Below, piece by piece: positions 35,173-43,738 of a DNA stretch of 64,000 nucleotides. This DNA comes from Myxococcales bacterium (GTDB taxonomy: Bacteria; Myxococcota_A; Polyangia; Polyangiales; Ga0077539). Position 1 is the stretch's first letter; every line of letters starts with the position of its first letter. A program made the position numbers and the translations under genes. Location: NCBI GenBank assembly GCA_016793325.1, contig JAEUKI010000009.1:1-64000 (forward strand), in the 5' to 3' direction. Below the pieces are notes generated by a model. It did no database searches. It was not told where the DNA came from and saw nothing but the letters and a program-made list of their open reading frames with translations.

Positions 35173-36786
35173 TCAGTCGAGCCCTTTGCCCGCGCGGTCG
35201 AGCGCCTCGCTCACGACGCGCGGGTCGACGTCGAGCAGCATCGCCGTCCCGGCGAGCGAGCGCACCTCGCTGCGATCGATGGTTCCATCCGCTGCGGCGA
35301 TCGCGCAGAGGTCCTCGATCATGCGCGCGCACTGCACGCGCGACATCGTGTGGATGAGCTTGTCCGAGAGGTCGGCCATGTGCACCTGGCGCTCTTCGGG
35401 GGTCATGCTCGCGATCCACATGGCGTCTTGTTCGTTTTGAATCCGCGAGCGAATTCCCAGCAACAACTGGTGTTCGCGCGCGTCCATCACGCCGTCGGCC
35501 ATCGCCACTTCGAGCGCCGCCATCGCGAAGAAGAGCATCGCTTCGCGCTGCGACGGGCCCGAGAGCATCGTGGTCGGGTTCATCATCCCGAGGATCGCGC
35601 CGACCTCGCGCTCGAGCTGCTCTTCGGACAGGTCGCCCGCCGAGCGCCCCTGCATCCGATGAAACGTCTGCGACCGCGCGAAGAGCGTCAGCGCTTCGAG
35701 CCGCAGCGGGCTGTACGGGTGCGTCGAGAGCCAGTCGCCCGCCTCGCTCTTGGACGTCGTCGCCTTGAGGTCGTGGTACTGCGCAGAGAACTCGCTCGCG
35801 TCGCGCACCGAGCGCGCGTTGGACAGGCCGCTCGTAACCTTGAAGAGCGCGCGAACCGCCGTGCCCAAGTCGTCGCAGCACAGGAGCCCCACGCGGTCCG
35901 CGGTGATCTCTGCGTAGCGCTTGTACGCGAACAGTCGCAGCACGGTCGTCGGGTTGACCCTGTCGTCTTTGCGCAGCGATTCGCCCGAGAGCGCGAGGTG
36001 CCCGTAGATCGCGTGGCCGAGCTCGTGGCCCACGACGAACGTGAGCTCGCTCTCTTCGAGCCGTTCGAGCAGGCCCGACGAAAACCCGAGGAGCACCTTT
36101 CCGTTCGCCTCGCGCACAACGAACGCCTGCATCATCGCGTCGGGAAAGCAGTAGCTCTCGACGGGATCCGAGATCCCCAAGCGACGCACGCACTCGTCGA
36201 CGACGTTGAACACCATCGGATGCAGCCTCGGCGTGAGCCTGAGCCCCGAGAGAAGCAGCGATCGCCGCTCGCGCGAGCTCGACATCGCCGCGCGCGCCGC
36301 GTTGGTGCGCGCTTCGACGAAGAGCGGGTCCTGCTCGAGCAGCCCCAGCATCTCGCGCTCTCCTTCGAACACGAGCAGGTCGCGATCGATCGTGCTCGAC
36401 ACAGGGCCCATCGCCGCGCGCGTCTTGGCTGCCATCGACGCAGCAGCCGCGCCGCCGTCGCCAGGACGCAAGATAAACGTCCCGTACGCGAGGTCGTTGA
36501 CCACGCGCCACTTGCCTTCGATCTGGTTCGACTGCTGGTTCCACACGCCCGCGAAGGCGACGACGACGTTGCCCTTCTGGTGCATGTAGACCTTGCGCCA
36601 CGACGCGCGCCCCGTCGTCGTGTCGTAGACGCCTTCGATCACGAACGAGCCGTCTTCATCCTGACCGTGGCCTTGAACCTTGCCGGCCGAGAAGATCAGC
36701 ACCGCGCTCGTCGGGTACTCGATGGGATCTCTTGGATACTCGTACTTGAAGTGCCCGTGCCAAGAAGCCTGCACTGCGTTCGACAT
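35173..36786 (-). CDS. M48-family metallopeptidase with TerB-like C-terminal domain
   Basis: 537 residues from ATG 36786. Residues 1-110 are a beta-rich domain (SWHGHFKYEYPRDPIEYP, SFVIEGVYDTTTGRASW, VVVAFAGVWNQQSNQIEGKW). The Ste24/HtpX-like peptidase domain has FVVGHELGHAIYGH (His254, Glu255, His258) and the third zinc ligand Glu in YAEITADRVGLLCC. Residues ~420-535 resemble a TerB/TelA-type helical domain (FAMAALEVAMADGVMDAREH, LCAIAAADGTIDRSEVRSL), with repeated acidic turns that may bind metal. No signal peptide or membrane helix is apparent, unlike most M48 enzymes. A copy of the 91-94-bp hairpin repeat lies 17 bp upstream. Confidence 0.85.
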   Translation of the reverse strand: MSNAVQASWHGHFKYEYPRDPIEYPTSAVLIFSAGKVQGHGQDEDGSFVIEGVYDTTTGRASWRKVYMHQKGNVVVAFAGVWNQQSNQIEGKWRVVNDLAYGTFILRPGDGGAAAASMAAKTRAAMGPVSSTIDRDLLVFEGEREMLGLLEQDPLFVEARTNAARAAMSSSRERRSLLLSGLRLTPRLHPMVFNVVDECVRRLGISDPVESYCFPDAMMQAFVVREANGKVLLGFSSGLLERLEESELTFVVGHELGHAIYGHLALSGESLRKDDRVNPTTVLRLFAYKRYAEITADRVGLLCCDDLGTAVRALFKVTSGLSNARSVRDASEFSAQYHDLKATTSKSEAGDWLSTHPYSPLRLEALTLFARSQTFHRMQGRSAGDLSEEQLEREVGAILGMMNPTTMLSGPSQREAMLFFAMAALEVAMADGVMDAREHQLLLGIRSRIQNEQDAMWIASMTPEERQVHMADLSDKLIHTMSRVQCARMIEDLCAIAAADGTIDRSEVRSLAGTAMLLDVDPRVVSEALDRAGKGLD

Positions 36787-36803
36787 CGAAGGTCTCCTGA
36801 GAG

Positions 36804-36897
36804 CGACTCCGCCTTCCGTCGGCGACACGCGAGTTGCATCTCTCGGGACATTTCCCAGGAGAGAGCCCTCGGCGTGTCTTCTTCCAACGGGGCGTCG
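36804..36897 (-). repeat. Hairpin repeat copy A (94 bp)
   Basis: On the minus strand it begins CGACGCCCCGTTGG and ends with CCGACGGAAGGCGGAGTCG, imperfect terminal inverted repeats; an inner pair is GACACGC/GCGTGTC. The core TCCTGGGAAATGTCCCG folds as GGGA-AATG-TCCC flanked by CTCTC/GAGAG. It is related to copies B and C at 61472 and 61573. It lies within the 5' region of the M48 gene. Confidence 0.8.
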
Positions 36898-36920
36898 CGA
36901 TAGCGTCCTCTCCGAACATG

Positions 36921-37967
36921 CTACCGCACGTTGGCCGGTCGCTCGTCCTTTCGTCGCACGTCGAGCACTACGATCTTCGTCGGATGAACGAACGGCGCCG
37001 GATCCGACGGCCACGCGCTCTTCTGCCCACGATCGACCACACGACCGAGAGACCACGCGTCGACGTCGATCGCCGTGCGAATCGAGAGATAGCCCTTCTC
37101 GCAGCGCGCTCGAAGCGCGTCCATCCACTGCGCGCCCGAGAGAAATAGCGCGTTGTTGACCAGCACGATCGCGCCCCCGTGCGCCGCCAGCGGCTGCACT
37201 TTGTCGAGCATGCGCAGGGGCTCGGCGACGAGGTCCACCGTTCCCGCAGAGGACTGACTGAAGAAGGGCGGGTCGACGACGATCGTGTCGAACAAGAGCG
37301 ACTGCGATTTCATCCGGCCGATCACGCGAAACAAGTCGTCGACGACCAGGTCGCGTCGGTCGATTTCTCCCCACCCGTTGAGCGCGAAGCTCCTCTTCGC
37401 GAGCGCAAGAAACTTCGCGCTTCGATCTGCTTGGACCACCCGCGACGCGCCCCCGGCGCGCGCCGCCACGCCGAGCGCGCCCGTGTACGCAAACGCGTTC
37501 AGCACCGAGCGCCCCGCGCTCTCGCGCCGGAGCCACGCGCGCAGCGAGGCGGTGTCGCAGTAGAGGCTCGCGTCGCGATTGAGCAGCAAATCCACTGCGA
37601 AACACACGCCGTCTTCGCGCACCTCCGCGGGCAACGTCGCGCGCTCGCCGCGAAGGAGCCGCCCGTTGCGGAGCGCGGGCTCCTCTGCGCGACGGGCCTT
37701 CCACACCACGGTGTCGATCCAGCGCCAACGCGCGCGCACTTCGTCGCTCGCCGCGCGCGCTTTGACAGCGTCTCCGTCGGGCAAATCGCTGTGATCGTGG
37801 ATCACGAGGCAGCGGCCGAACACCTCGAGCACGAGCGACGGATCGCCCTCGACGAACCCGTTGAACGCCCGAAACACCGTGGTGCTCGCGTCGAGCGCGG
37901 GCCCCTCGACCGAGCGCAGCTCCGGTCGGACTTCTTCGCGCCACGCGAGCGCACGAGCGATGGACAT
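36921..37967 (-). CDS. Class I SAM-dependent RNA methyltransferase (RlmI-like)
   Basis: 348 residues from ATG 37967. The catalytic half contains SVLNAFAYTGALGVAARAGG (SAM motif I), RVVQADRSAKFLALAKRSF and FDTIVVDPPFFSQSS (motif IV DPPF), as in the RlmI/RlmK group of 23S rRNA m5C/m7G methyltransferases. The N-terminus (FRAFNGFVEGDPSLVLEVFG) matches the second, EEHEE-like domain; no PUA domain is visible. CYCD-type LYCDTASLRAWLR precedes motif I. Target nucleotide unknown. Same strand as the M48 gene; the gap between them contains repeat copy A. Confidence 0.82.
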   Translation of the reverse strand: MSIARALAWREEVRPELRSVEGPALDASTTVFRAFNGFVEGDPSLVLEVFGRCLVIHDHSDLPDGDAVKARAASDEVRARWRWIDTVVWKARRAEEPALRNGRLLRGERATLPAEVREDGVCFAVDLLLNRDASLYCDTASLRAWLRRESAGRSVLNAFAYTGALGVAARAGGASRVVQADRSAKFLALAKRSFALNGWGEIDRRDLVVDDLFRVIGRMKSQSLLFDTIVVDPPFFSQSSAGTVDLVAEPLRMLDKVQPLAAHGGAIVLVNNALFLSGAQWMDALRARCEKGYLSIRTAIDVDAWSLGRVVDRGQKSAWPSDPAPFVHPTKIVVLDVRRKDERPANVR

Positions 37968-38145
37968 GGCCCTGCAATACCTCACTCGCGTCGCGAGGAG
38001 TGAGAGGGGGGGGTTGGAGCGGAAGCTCGAGGCGATCGCAGAGCGACGCGAGCCCCGCGACGCCGAGGGTTCTGTCACAGCCCGTCGTTCGCTACGATGG
38101 CGGGCGGGCACAGTCCGCTCGTCGCACACAAAAAGGATCCGCAGG

Positions 38146-38553
38146 ATGCACAAGCTGTTTCACACGCTCGTGGTGTCGGGCGCGGCGCTCGTTCAGGGAT
38201 GCGCCTCGACGCAGGTGGCGGCCGCGCAACCCGTTGAGACCGCGCGCGCCGAGCGCTCTCCCAGCGTCGCCGCGACGAGCCCCTCCGCGGCAAACGCCGC
38301 CGCGAGCCCCACCAACACAGTTTCCCCGCCGGTCGAACCGCGCGCAGCGACGCCCGCGGCGACACCGGGCAGCGTCCAAGCGCTCGTCGCCGACGCGCGC
38401 TCGTGCGCAGACGTCGGTTGGCACACCACCAAGTCCGCGCACATGTGGATCGAACGCGCGCAGACCGTGACGGTCGAAGGACACACGTATTCGTGTCTGC
38501 CCGAGGAGGCCAATCGCACGCCGCGCTGTTGCCGACAGGACCCGGCGCGGTGA
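38146..38553 (+). CDS. Small lipoprotein
   Basis: 135 residues. Signal MHKLFHTLVVSGAALVQGCAS has the lipobox VQGC; AAGGA lies upstream. Residues ~22-85 are an Ala/Pro/Ser/Thr linker. The last ~50 residues (VADARSCADVGWHTTKSAHM, TVEGHTYSCLPEEANRTPRC, CRQDPAR) have four cysteines, which fits a small disulfide-stabilised domain. Its stop codon overlaps the GTG start of the ferritin-like gene (GTGA at 38550), so the two are coupled. Function unknown. Confidence 0.75.
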   Translation: MHKLFHTLVVSGAALVQGCASTQVAAAQPVETARAERSPSVAATSPSAANAAASPTNTVSPPVEPRAATPAATPGSVQALVADARSCADVGWHTTKSAHMWIERAQTVTVEGHTYSCLPEEANRTPRCCRQDPAR

Positions 38554-39338
38554 TCTCGGTCTCCCCGTCCGGCCGCTGGGGCGGTCGCGTGACCTCTCGT
38601 CCGTTGCCCGACGCGCGCGACGAGCTCGACGCGATCGACCCCGTAGTCCGAGAGAGGCTCGCGGACATCTGGTGGACGCAGTCTGCGACGGAGCTGCGCG
38701 TAGCGACGTCGTTTGCGGTCGTTCACCGATCGCTTCGCGAGCTCGGCGCCGAGGCCTCGCTCGTCGCGCTCGCGGAGAGGGCGATCGACGACGAGCATCG
38801 ACACGCAGCGCTCTGCCTCGAGATGGCCACGCGATTGTACGGACACGACGTCGAGCCCCCGCCGCTGCTCCCCACGCGACAGCCGCACCACCGTGAAGCG
38901 CTCGACGAAGACGAGCGCCGCGCGCTCTACGTGATCGGTCAGTGCGCGCTCAACGAGACCTTCGCCAACGCGTACCTCTCGACGGCGTACGGAGCCACCA
39001 AGAGCCCCCTCGCCCGCGCGGCGATCAACGAGCTCATGCGCGACGAGATCGACCACAGCCGACTCGGGTGGGCGTTTCTCGCGACGATCCCGGCCAGCAA
39101 AAGAGCGCGGATTTCGGACTGGCTCGTCCCGCTGACGATCACGAACCTTCGCGAGTGGCACGAGAGCGCGACGACGCACACGTATTCATACGAGTCTCAT
39201 GGGATCCCCAGCGCCGACGCGGTGCGCGAGGCGCTCGGCGAGGTCGTTCGAACGGTGCTGATCCCAGGATTTGCGCACGTCGGGCTCGACGTCCGCGCGC
39301 TCGAACTGTGGTCTCGGGCGGGGATGCCTACGCGCTGA
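38550..39338 (+). CDS. Ferritin-like (diiron-type) protein
   Basis: 262 residues from GTG 38550, overlapping the previous stop. Two E-x-x-H type iron-binding helices are visible: AERAIDDEHRHAALCLEMA and NELMRDEIDHSRLGWAFLAT, with an intermediate Glu in CALNETFANAYLSTA. This is the four-helix arrangement of ferritin-like oxygenases/reductases. The N-terminus (RPLPDARDELDAIDPVV) looks unlike storage ferritins. Reaction unknown. The coupling to a Cys-rich lipoprotein is notable. Confidence 0.75.
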   Translation: MISVSPSGRWGGRVTSRPLPDARDELDAIDPVVRERLADIWWTQSATELRVATSFAVVHRSLRELGAEASLVALAERAIDDEHRHAALCLEMATRLYGHDVEPPPLLPTRQPHHREALDEDERRALYVIGQCALNETFANAYLSTAYGATKSPLARAAINELMRDEIDHSRLGWAFLATIPASKRARISDWLVPLTITNLREWHESATTHTYSYESHGIPSADAVREALGEVVRTVLIPGFAHVGLDVRALELWSRAGMPTR

Positions 39339-39347
39339 CGCGAGCGA

Positions 39348-39845
39348 TCACACGTCCTCGGGCGGCGGCGGAGCGCCGTAGCGCGCCACGGCCGCGCCCG
39401 GATCGTTGGGGTTGTACGGCGAGATCCCGTACGCAGGAACCGTCGTGCAGCACGGATCGGGCTGCACGACGACCGGCTGCGGCTGCACCACCGGCTGCGG
39501 ACGCGCAGGGCGAACGACGATCACCGTGTTGTCCACGGGCTGCGGCTGAACCACCACGGGATCGGGCTGCTGCACGATCACCTGCTGTTGAACCACGACG
39601 GGCTCGGGCTGCTGAACGATCACGTGTTGCTGTTGAACCACGTGCACTTCTTGCTGCTGCATCACCGGCGTGCACGCGCTGCCTGCGACGGCGGCGACGA
39701 ACGACGCGAGCGCGGCGCGCGAGCGGTACGCGGACCAATCCGCGGCGGGTGCCTCTCGAACGCCGATCGACGCTCGGCAAAACGGGCACTCGGGGTCCGT
39801 GGATCGAACGTGTCGTGCGCAGCTCGGGCAGGGTAGAAGAGCCAT
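39348..39845 (-). CDS. Zinc-ribbon protein with Gln/Val-rich repeat region
   Basis: 165 residues. N-terminal zinc ribbon CPSCARHVRSTDPECPFCRA; a hydrophobic segment ending in AVAGSACTPV at ~45-60. Then comes a 70-residue region of alternating Val with Gln and Pro (QQQEVHVVQQQHVIVQQPEP and similar), and a CCTTVPAYGISPYNP tail. The alternating Val pattern is beta/amyloid-prone. It may be a membrane- or lipid-anchored protein with the tail outside, but the cysteine is not in a perfect lipobox. Function unknown. Ends convergently with the ferritin-like gene. Confidence 0.68.
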   Translation of the reverse strand: MALLPCPSCARHVRSTDPECPFCRASIGVREAPAADWSAYRSRAALASFVAAVAGSACTPVMQQQEVHVVQQQHVIVQQPEPVVVQQQVIVQQPDPVVVQPQPVDNTVIVVRPARPQPVVQPQPVVVQPDPCCTTVPAYGISPYNPNDPGAAVARYGAPPPPEDV

Positions 39846-40221
39846 GGATTCCTCCGGGAGGCCTCAGCGGTAGAGGGCGATGAGACCGTTGCGATCGCGG
39901 TTTCCTTGGGAGAACGCTGGCGCGGCCAGGAGCTTACAGTCTGCAGCGGCCGCCACACCGCCACGAATGGATCGAGAACGGTACGTCGATCGATGGAGCG
40001 GCGGTCGAGGCGCGTCGCGATCGAGTACGATTCTCGCGCAGCGGTCGCCAACGTGGTCACGGGCCTGTGACGATTGTCGAACGCCAAACCGCCACTCGTT
40101 CGTTCGACATACCTTTCTCGATGGATTCGTGGCGGTTTGACTCGATCCCAACCACGCCGACGCTCGTCCCGTTTCTACGGCGTTCAATTGTGGCGTGGTG
40201 TAACCAGCAAGCGAGCACTCG
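39846..40221. other. 376-bp intergenic region with two serial stem-loops
   Basis: No gene is seen. CAAACCGCCAC (40085-40095) is perfectly complementary to GTGGCGGTTTG (40129-40139), and ACCACGCC (40151-40158) to GGCGTGGT (40192-40199). The two hairpins follow each other directly, just before the 40222 gene, and could be a small RNA or a leader structure. Confidence 0.5.
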
Positions 40222-40680
40222 ATGTCATCCAAACAAAGCGCGGGAGACACAAAGAAAGCACGCGCGGCCAAAGAAGCTGCAGAGCAGTTTCGCGAGCAAG
40301 GCGAGAAGATCCAGCACCAGGCTTCGCGCTGGGGTTGGAAGGCGCAAGCCGCGCTCCAGCTCTGGACCGTGGGGTGGGGCATGGTGTTGCTCTTCGCACC
40401 AGCAGCGCTGTTGTTTCAGTCGGGGCGATCGTTTCCGAAGAGCCCCGCGCCGGGCATGATCGCGATGACGGCGATCTGCCTCGGAGCGATCGGCGTGAGC
40501 AGCGCGACGTTTCGACTGCTGTTTCCCTCGGTGCCGATCCTCGCGAAGGACGTCAACAACCAACCGTACGAGTCGCACCGCACCATGAAGCAGCGCTGGC
40601 TGATCTTCGGCGCGACGCTCGGCGCGTACCTGCTCGGGGTCGCGATTCTCTACACGAACGCGCAAACCCCAACGAGCTGA
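40222..40680 (+). CDS. Small three-helix membrane protein
   Basis: 152 residues. A charged, coiled-coil-like N-terminus (KKARAAKEAAEQFREQGEKI) is followed by three hydrophobic helices: ~48-66 (LWTVGWGMVLLFAPAALLF), ~76-98 (PGMIAMTAICLGAIGVSSA) and ~128-146 (WLIFGATLGAYLLGVAILY). No family recognised. The downstream lipoprotein gene starts 3 bp after its stop, so they form an operon. Confidence 0.75.
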   Translation: MSSKQSAGDTKKARAAKEAAEQFREQGEKIQHQASRWGWKAQAALQLWTVGWGMVLLFAPAALLFQSGRSFPKSPAPGMIAMTAICLGAIGVSSATFRLLFPSVPILAKDVNNQPYESHRTMKQRWLIFGATLGAYLLGVAILYTNAQTPTS

Positions 40681-40683
40681 ACG

Positions 40684-41373
40684 ATGCGCGGCGATCCTCG
40701 AGCAGAGCTGCGACGAGTCTCGCGCGTGCTGCTGCTGGTCGCGCTCGGTACAGCGCCGTCGTGCGCGTCCTCTCGAGCGTCTCGCGGTTCGTCGAACACA
40801 ACGTCGAACCCGACGGTGAGCGCCGCGATCGACGCGCAAGCAACGCTCGACGCAGCGACCGAACACGACGTCCGCAGCTCGGACAGCGCGGTCTCGGGCG
40901 ATCGCTGGTCACCGATATGCGTCTTCCGAGCGTTCGCCGTGCGCGACTTCTGGTTCGAGGCGCCGACGACGCTGGTGAGCCACACGGTCCCCGTGATCGA
41001 TGGCGTCGCGTACGAGTTCGAGGCCGAAGGGGTCACTGTATCGACCGACGACGTCCAGCTCTCGAACGCGACGCGCACCCAAGGTCGAATCGTGCTCGGC
41101 GACCGTGAAGCGCGGCTCGAAACGATTCGAAACACCGACGGCGGCGCGTACATTCTTCGATGGGCGAATCGATCGCGATCGGTCGTCTCGGGCGGCCGGC
41201 GGATCGCCTACGTCGACACGAGCCCGACGCTCCTTTGCGCGCGTTGGACGACCGAAGCCCAACGCGCCGTCGCGCTCCGAATCATCGAGTCCGTTCGGTT
41301 TACGGCACCGCCCGCTGACGCCATCGAGCCGCCCGAACAACCCGCGCCAAACGCCGAGCGCGATCGTCGATAG
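40684..41373 (+). CDS. Exported protein of unknown function, possible lipoprotein
   Basis: 229 residues. The N-terminus RVSRVLLLVALGTAPSC is a signal peptide with a near-lipobox. A Ser/Thr linker follows to ~residue 60. The remaining ~165 residues (WSPICVFRAFAVRDFWFEAP, GRIVLGDREARLETIRNTD, TLLCARWTTEAQRAVALRII) contain only two cysteines and look like one folded domain. Operon partner of the three-helix membrane protein. Confidence 0.68.
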   Translation: MRGDPRAELRRVSRVLLLVALGTAPSCASSRASRGSSNTTSNPTVSAAIDAQATLDAATEHDVRSSDSAVSGDRWSPICVFRAFAVRDFWFEAPTTLVSHTVPVIDGVAYEFEAEGVTVSTDDVQLSNATRTQGRIVLGDREARLETIRNTDGGAYILRWANRSRSVVSGGRRIAYVDTSPTLLCARWTTEAQRAVALRIIESVRFTAPPADAIEPPEQPAPNAERDRR

Positions 41374-41429
41374 CGAAGACACGGTCGTCTGTCGTCGAAG
41401 CCGCACAACAAAGGCTACCCTCGCGCCCG

Positions 41430-42350
41430 ATGGATCCTCGCGATCAACCATCGAGGCCCGCCCGCCGTCCCGAAGGCTTCGTCGCCAAGGGCCCTCGCCC
41501 CGCAGGAACACGCGGCGACCCCACGCTCGACCCAGCGGAAGGCGAAGAGCGATCGCTGCTCACCGGCGATTTTCAGCTCTTTCAACTCGTCCGCGGCCAC
41601 CGCTGGTCCATGGACGACCTCGTCACCGCGTACATCGCCCGCGAGTCCGCGCTCGCCCGCTGGCCCGACGCCGTCGGCGACGACGCGACCCGCTCGCTCG
41701 CGTGCCTCGACATGGGCTGCGGAATCGGCTCGGTCCTGCTCATGTGCGCGTGGAGCCTCCCCCGCTCGCATTGCACGGGCATCGAAGCACAACCGCGCTC
41801 GGCCTCGATGGCCCGACGGAGCGCGCGCTTCAACGGCGTCGACGACCGCGTGCGCGTGCTCGACGGAGACCTCCGCGACCCGAGCGTTTTGACCAGCGAA
41901 ATCGCAGACAGTCCAGCGCCGCGCTTCGACCTCGTGACCGGGACCCCTCCGTACTTTCGCGACGGCGAAGGGGTCGAGTCCACCGTCGATCAGCGCGGCC
42001 CGTGTCGCTTCGAGCACCGCGGCGGCGTCGAAGACTACGCGCTGTCCGCGGCGCGCTACCTCTCGGACGACGGCGTCGCCGTGCTCTGCGCAGGATCGCT
42101 CGAGCGCGACCGAGCCGCGGCGGGGATCGCCGCGTCGGGGCTCGACTTGATTCGATGGGTCGAGGTCGTCCCGAGAGCGTTCAAAGCGCCGCTCGTCGAC
42201 GTGTACGTGCTCGCGCGCCGAGCGAGCGCACCGTCGACGGTCGAGCGCGAGACCCTCGTCGTCCGCGGCCTCGACGAACAGTGGACGCCCGCCTTCGTCG
42301 CCCTGCGAGACGCCATGGGGATCCCCAGCGCTCCGCCGAAGCGCCGCTAA
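41430..42350 (+). CDS. SAM-dependent N6-adenine-type methyltransferase (TrmN6-like)
   Basis: 306 residues. The fold matches tRNA1(Val) A37 N6-methyltransferases: LLTGDFQLFQLVRGHRWSMD, motif I CLDMGCGIGSVLLMC, CTGIEAQPRSASMARRSARF, LDGDLRDPS, and the catalytic motif GTPPYF in place of NPPY/F (Asn to Thr). The Asn contributes to amino-group binding, so the substitution is notable. It continues as RFEHRGGVEDYALSAARYLS. Likely RNA methylation; substrate not certain. Confidence 0.82.
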   Translation: MDPRDQPSRPARRPEGFVAKGPRPAGTRGDPTLDPAEGEERSLLTGDFQLFQLVRGHRWSMDDLVTAYIARESALARWPDAVGDDATRSLACLDMGCGIGSVLLMCAWSLPRSHCTGIEAQPRSASMARRSARFNGVDDRVRVLDGDLRDPSVLTSEIADSPAPRFDLVTGTPPYFRDGEGVESTVDQRGPCRFEHRGGVEDYALSAARYLSDDGVAVLCAGSLERDRAAAGIAASGLDLIRWVEVVPRAFKAPLVDVYVLARRASAPSTVERETLVVRGLDEQWTPAFVALRDAMGIPSAPPKRR

Positions 42351-42416
42351 ACCCCAGCGCTCGTTGTCCACCGAACTCGCTCGCGATCGTGCGATGCTCC
42401 GCGACCATCGACTCCC

Positions 42417-43730
42417 ATGGTCCGCAATAGCTCCGATTCGACAACGACGCGCGACGAAGGTCCCGCGCGCGCTCCCATGGATACGGCCACATTTCTCGAC
42501 GCCCTCGCCGACTGCATCACCCACAGCGCCCCGCCTCGCGCCGCGCTCTTGGCGCTCGCGCCCTTCGACGACGGCCCCTTCGACTTCGGCGCGATCGACG
42601 TCGACGAGCTTCGCGCGTTCGTCAAAGACCACTACCCCGCGATCGCGCGGCTCTGCACACACAAGCGCGACGCCGTTCGTCACGCGTCGCTGTGGGCCCT
42701 CGGCGGCGCCGAAGACCCCCGCGCCGCAGCGGTGATCGTCGCGTCCCTTCGAAAGCCGCTCTCTCGCTACGACCACGACTTCGCGTACATGGCCGCAGGG
42801 CAGCTACGCGCCAAGGGCGTGGCGTGGTTCACGGACATCGCCCTCGACGGATCGCCGGACGATCGCGCCGCCGCCCTCTCGTGCATCGGCCTCGCGCGCT
42901 CGCCAGACGTCGCCATCGCCGCGCTCGAACGCATCGCGCGAAGGCACGGATCGAGCGTCGCCCTCTTCGGCGCGCTCTACAACGCGCACGACGTCAGGGC
43001 CCTTCCCCTCGCGATGACGGGGATCGAAGACGACTCTCCTCACGTGCGCGCGAGCGCCGTGGGCGTCGTTCACGAGTGCGTGCGAATCTCCCGAGAAACA
43101 AGCGCGAAGCTCTCGCTCACGGACAACGCCATCGCGCGCGCCGTCGAGCGACTCTTGATCGATCCGCGCATGTGGCTCGAGGCCGAAGACCCGTGGGCGT
43201 CGGCGTTTTCATGGACCCTCGCGATCCTCGCGGACTGCGATCGCCCCGTAGCCGAGCGCGTCGCTCGCAGCGCGCTCTCGACCAAGGTGCGACCCGAGCG
43301 TCAACGCGAGGCGTTCTCGCTGCTGCGTTCGATGCCGTACTCGCCTGCGATCGAGGCCGCCGTGCTCCCGTTCACCAAGGGCGGAGCGCGCGAGCACGCC
43401 CTGCTCGCCGCGACGGTGCTCTGCAAGAGCCCCGACGAGAAGACCCGAAAGACGGCCCTCGCGACGCTGCACAGCAAGGTGCTCGCGGGCGGGAGCGTCG
43501 ATGCGCATTGGCACGACGCGGTCGACGCGCTCGGCCAGGATCCCACGGCGATCGATCACTGGATCGCGCAGGCCGCGCGAGAGAAGAAGAAGCCGCGGTC
43601 GCCCGTTCGTGACCGCGTCGCGCGCGCCATCGAGCACCTCGCGTTCGACCACGACGACGCGTGGACCGAAGCGCTGCTCGCGCGGTGCGACCCGAAGCTC
43701 GCGGAGACCGTGCGAAAGCTGCTCGCGTAG
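42417..43730 (+). CDS. HEAT-repeat protein
   Basis: 437 residues (417 if ATG 42477 is used). An all-helical protein made of ~35-40-residue repeats: IARLCTHKRDAVRHASLWAL, RAAAVIVASLRKPLSRYD, DRAAALSCIGLARSPDVAIA, SPHVRASAVGVVHECVRISR, REAFSLLRSMPYSPAIEAAV. These resemble HEAT/PBS-lyase repeats and normally form a protein-binding solenoid. No catalytic site. Intracellular. Convergent with the arrestin-like gene at 43739. Confidence 0.8.
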   Translation: MVRNSSDSTTTRDEGPARAPMDTATFLDALADCITHSAPPRAALLALAPFDDGPFDFGAIDVDELRAFVKDHYPAIARLCTHKRDAVRHASLWALGGAEDPRAAAVIVASLRKPLSRYDHDFAYMAAGQLRAKGVAWFTDIALDGSPDDRAAALSCIGLARSPDVAIAALERIARRHGSSVALFGALYNAHDVRALPLAMTGIEDDSPHVRASAVGVVHECVRISRETSAKLSLTDNAIARAVERLLIDPRMWLEAEDPWASAFSWTLAILADCDRPVAERVARSALSTKVRPERQREAFSLLRSMPYSPAIEAAVLPFTKGGAREHALLAATVLCKSPDEKTRKTALATLHSKVLAGGSVDAHWHDAVDALGQDPTAIDHWIAQAAREKKKPRSPVRDRVARAIEHLAFDHDDAWTEALLARCDPKLAETVRKLLA

Positions 43731-43738
43731 CCGCAGCG

